A stretch of 64,000 bases of DNA from Mikania micrantha (lineage: Eukaryota; Streptophyta; Magnoliopsida; Asterales; Asteraceae), in contig CM018698.1 of the NCBI GenBank assembly GCA_009363875.1, positions 54,404,067 to 54,468,066 of the forward strand, given 5' to 3'. Each line of letters begins with the position of its first letter. The stretch's first letter is position 1. The translations under genes were made by a program, and so were the position numbers. Of this stretch, positions 62,881-64,000 are shown in pieces. The notes under the pieces are model-generated. The model was not told the DNA's origin. It saw nothing but the letters and a program-made list of their open reading frames with translations, and did not search any database.

Positions 62881-63000
62881 GTGACGGGGCATCACACCCA
62901 GGTGATAGCGTATCACGCCCCAGTCACGCCTCATAGTCTATTACACAACCGTGTGAAGGAGAGTGTGACCCATCTAGCGTGACAGCAGACACGGGTAAGA
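62881..63000. repeat. GC-rich CATCACACC / GTGATAGCG inverted repeats
   Basis: Short inverted blocks (GGGGCATCACACC, GTGATAGCGTATCACGCC) lie shortly upstream of the Myb-like remnant. They could be sub-terminal repeats of the Harbinger-type element that continues past the right edge. Confidence 0.4.
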
Positions 63001-63181
63001 AATCGAAGAAATCGAGAAAGAGACGTTGGGTTTTTTATCGTTGGGACTAACAGTTGATTAAAGAAAAATTTTACTGTAAATATAACTTACTCAAATTTAA
63101 AAATATATATATCACAACAAATTTTCATCCAAAATTGTTCAAACTTTACAAACAACCAATTTTACAAATATTATCTATTTT

Positions 63182-64000
63182 ATGGATTCAAACAACCCAA
63201 ACAATCCTTTTTCAATTCCTTCTTCAATTGTTAGCAACTTCAACTTGATCCCTACGTCCTGATCCGACCAACCCAAACAGTCCAAACTCCTTTCTAATAT
63301 TTACTTATTGGTATAACCCAAAATCATCTTTTTTCAACCAACAATGCTCCCAAAACCCAACCCTGATTCCAAACCCAAACCCAAAACTGTACCGAAAACA
63401 CAACCCTAACCAAGTCTACTTCATCTTGACTAAAAACAAAAGGAAGGAAATTGCTAAACAAGTTACCAAATCAAACAATATTAGATGGACTGATGAAGAG
63501 GAAGTTGTACTAGCTCAAGCGTATATCGATGTTTCCAGAGATTCTGTCATAGTAAGATTATAAATATGTTTTAAAAAATAAAATAACATACATTATGTTT
63601 TCAAAGCATATTTTTAATTATTTTTTCTCTTACAGGTAACAATCAAACGGTGCTGAATTTTGGAATCATGTTTGAAGCCATTTTTTAGAAGTAGTGGGTA
63701 GAGGTGTGTACCGGCTGAATGACTTGATTTTCGGAAAATGACATGACTTACAACGGAAAGTGATGAAACTTAATGAATTCTGGATCCAACACCACAACAA
63801 TCAAAAAAGTGGTGTTAGTGATGAAATGGTGACGAACAAGGCATTAATGGCTTACGCTAGATATAGGGTTACATTTGCTCATAACACAGCGTGAGAAGTC
63901 ATGAGAAAATGGACAAAGTGGCATCCCATTATGAAGTTACAAACTTTGAAACGTAGCAAGACTTCATTATCTAGCCACTACACAACCACTCAAACCGATT
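63182..64000 (+). pseudogene. Harbinger-associated Myb/SANT-like protein, broken, cut by window edge
   Basis: ATG at 63,182 opens MDSNNPNNPFSIPSS, then stops at about 63,260. Further on, the trihelix/Myb-like block NIRWTDEEEVVLAQAYIDVS (about 63,477-63,540) is followed by a GT..AG intron (63,551-63,635 area), then EFWNHV-type, KVMKLNEFWIQHHNN, SDEMVTNKALMAYA and EVMRKWTKWHPI segments separated by stops and frame changes. These blocks match the DNA-binding partner protein of plant PIF/Harbinger transposons, often misannotated as GST T3-like. It is inactive. Confidence 0.75.

Overview
This is a plant nuclear window. It carries a multi-exon gene with canonical GT-AG introns, LTR retrotransposons primed by plant tRNAs, an Au-type SINE, hAT, CACTA, Harbinger and MULE elements, and AT-rich spacers. 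Family composition (an OTU-domain MULE, Athila ORF1-like pieces, Harbinger Myb-type proteins) suggests a eudicot, probably Asteraceae; the family assignment is inference. I see one intact conventional gene. Nearly everything else is mobile DNA at different stages of decay. Layout: (1) 1-19,679 is a near-identical tandem array with a period of 3,780-3,782 bp. Each unit is one 1,719-bp LTR plus a 2,063-bp non-coding internal domain, read on the minus strand, with a tRNA-Asp primer-binding site and a polypurine tract. It is an LTR-internal-LTR-internal concatemer of a non-autonomous Athila-like retrotransposon; five LTRs lie in the window and the array runs off the left edge. (2) 19,644-20,713 is a broken Athila ORF1-like gene fused to the truncated last unit, with GC-rich palindromic repeats on its 5' side. 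(3) 21,454-24,506 is a FAR1/MULE transposase pseudogene with a C-terminal OTU protease-like domain and at least five inactivating lesions. (4) 25,777-37,870, plus strand, is an intact 19-exon DEIH-box RNA helicase gene (1,161 residues, C-terminal double-stranded-RNA-binding domain). Its introns hold two hAT MITEs, an Au-like SINE and other repeats. (5) 38-40.9 kb is spacer with an hAT MITE and a dispersed repeat. (6) 40,952-46,609 is a young non-autonomous LTR retrotransposon: apparently identical 541-bp LTRs, initiator tRNA-Met primer site, perfect 5-bp target duplication, and an internal domain packed with short hairpins. (7) 46.6-56 kb is a MITE and repeat field: hAT MITEs, a CACTA MITE, a fold-back element with a 12-bp minisatellite, a tRNA-like SINE head, and a solo-LTR-like unit. 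(8) 57-60.5 kb holds a second ORF1-like remnant with its own palindromes and a Harbinger element with TIRs, a TTA target duplication and a dead transposase. (9) 63-64 kb is a dead Harbinger Myb-like gene cut by the window edge. The most unusual signals are the LTR concatemer, the recurring element-specific palindromes beside Athila-like sequences (array, 20.8 kb, 57.3-58.4 kb), and the hairpin array inside the 41-46.6 kb element. No real tRNA, rRNA or CRISPR locus was found.
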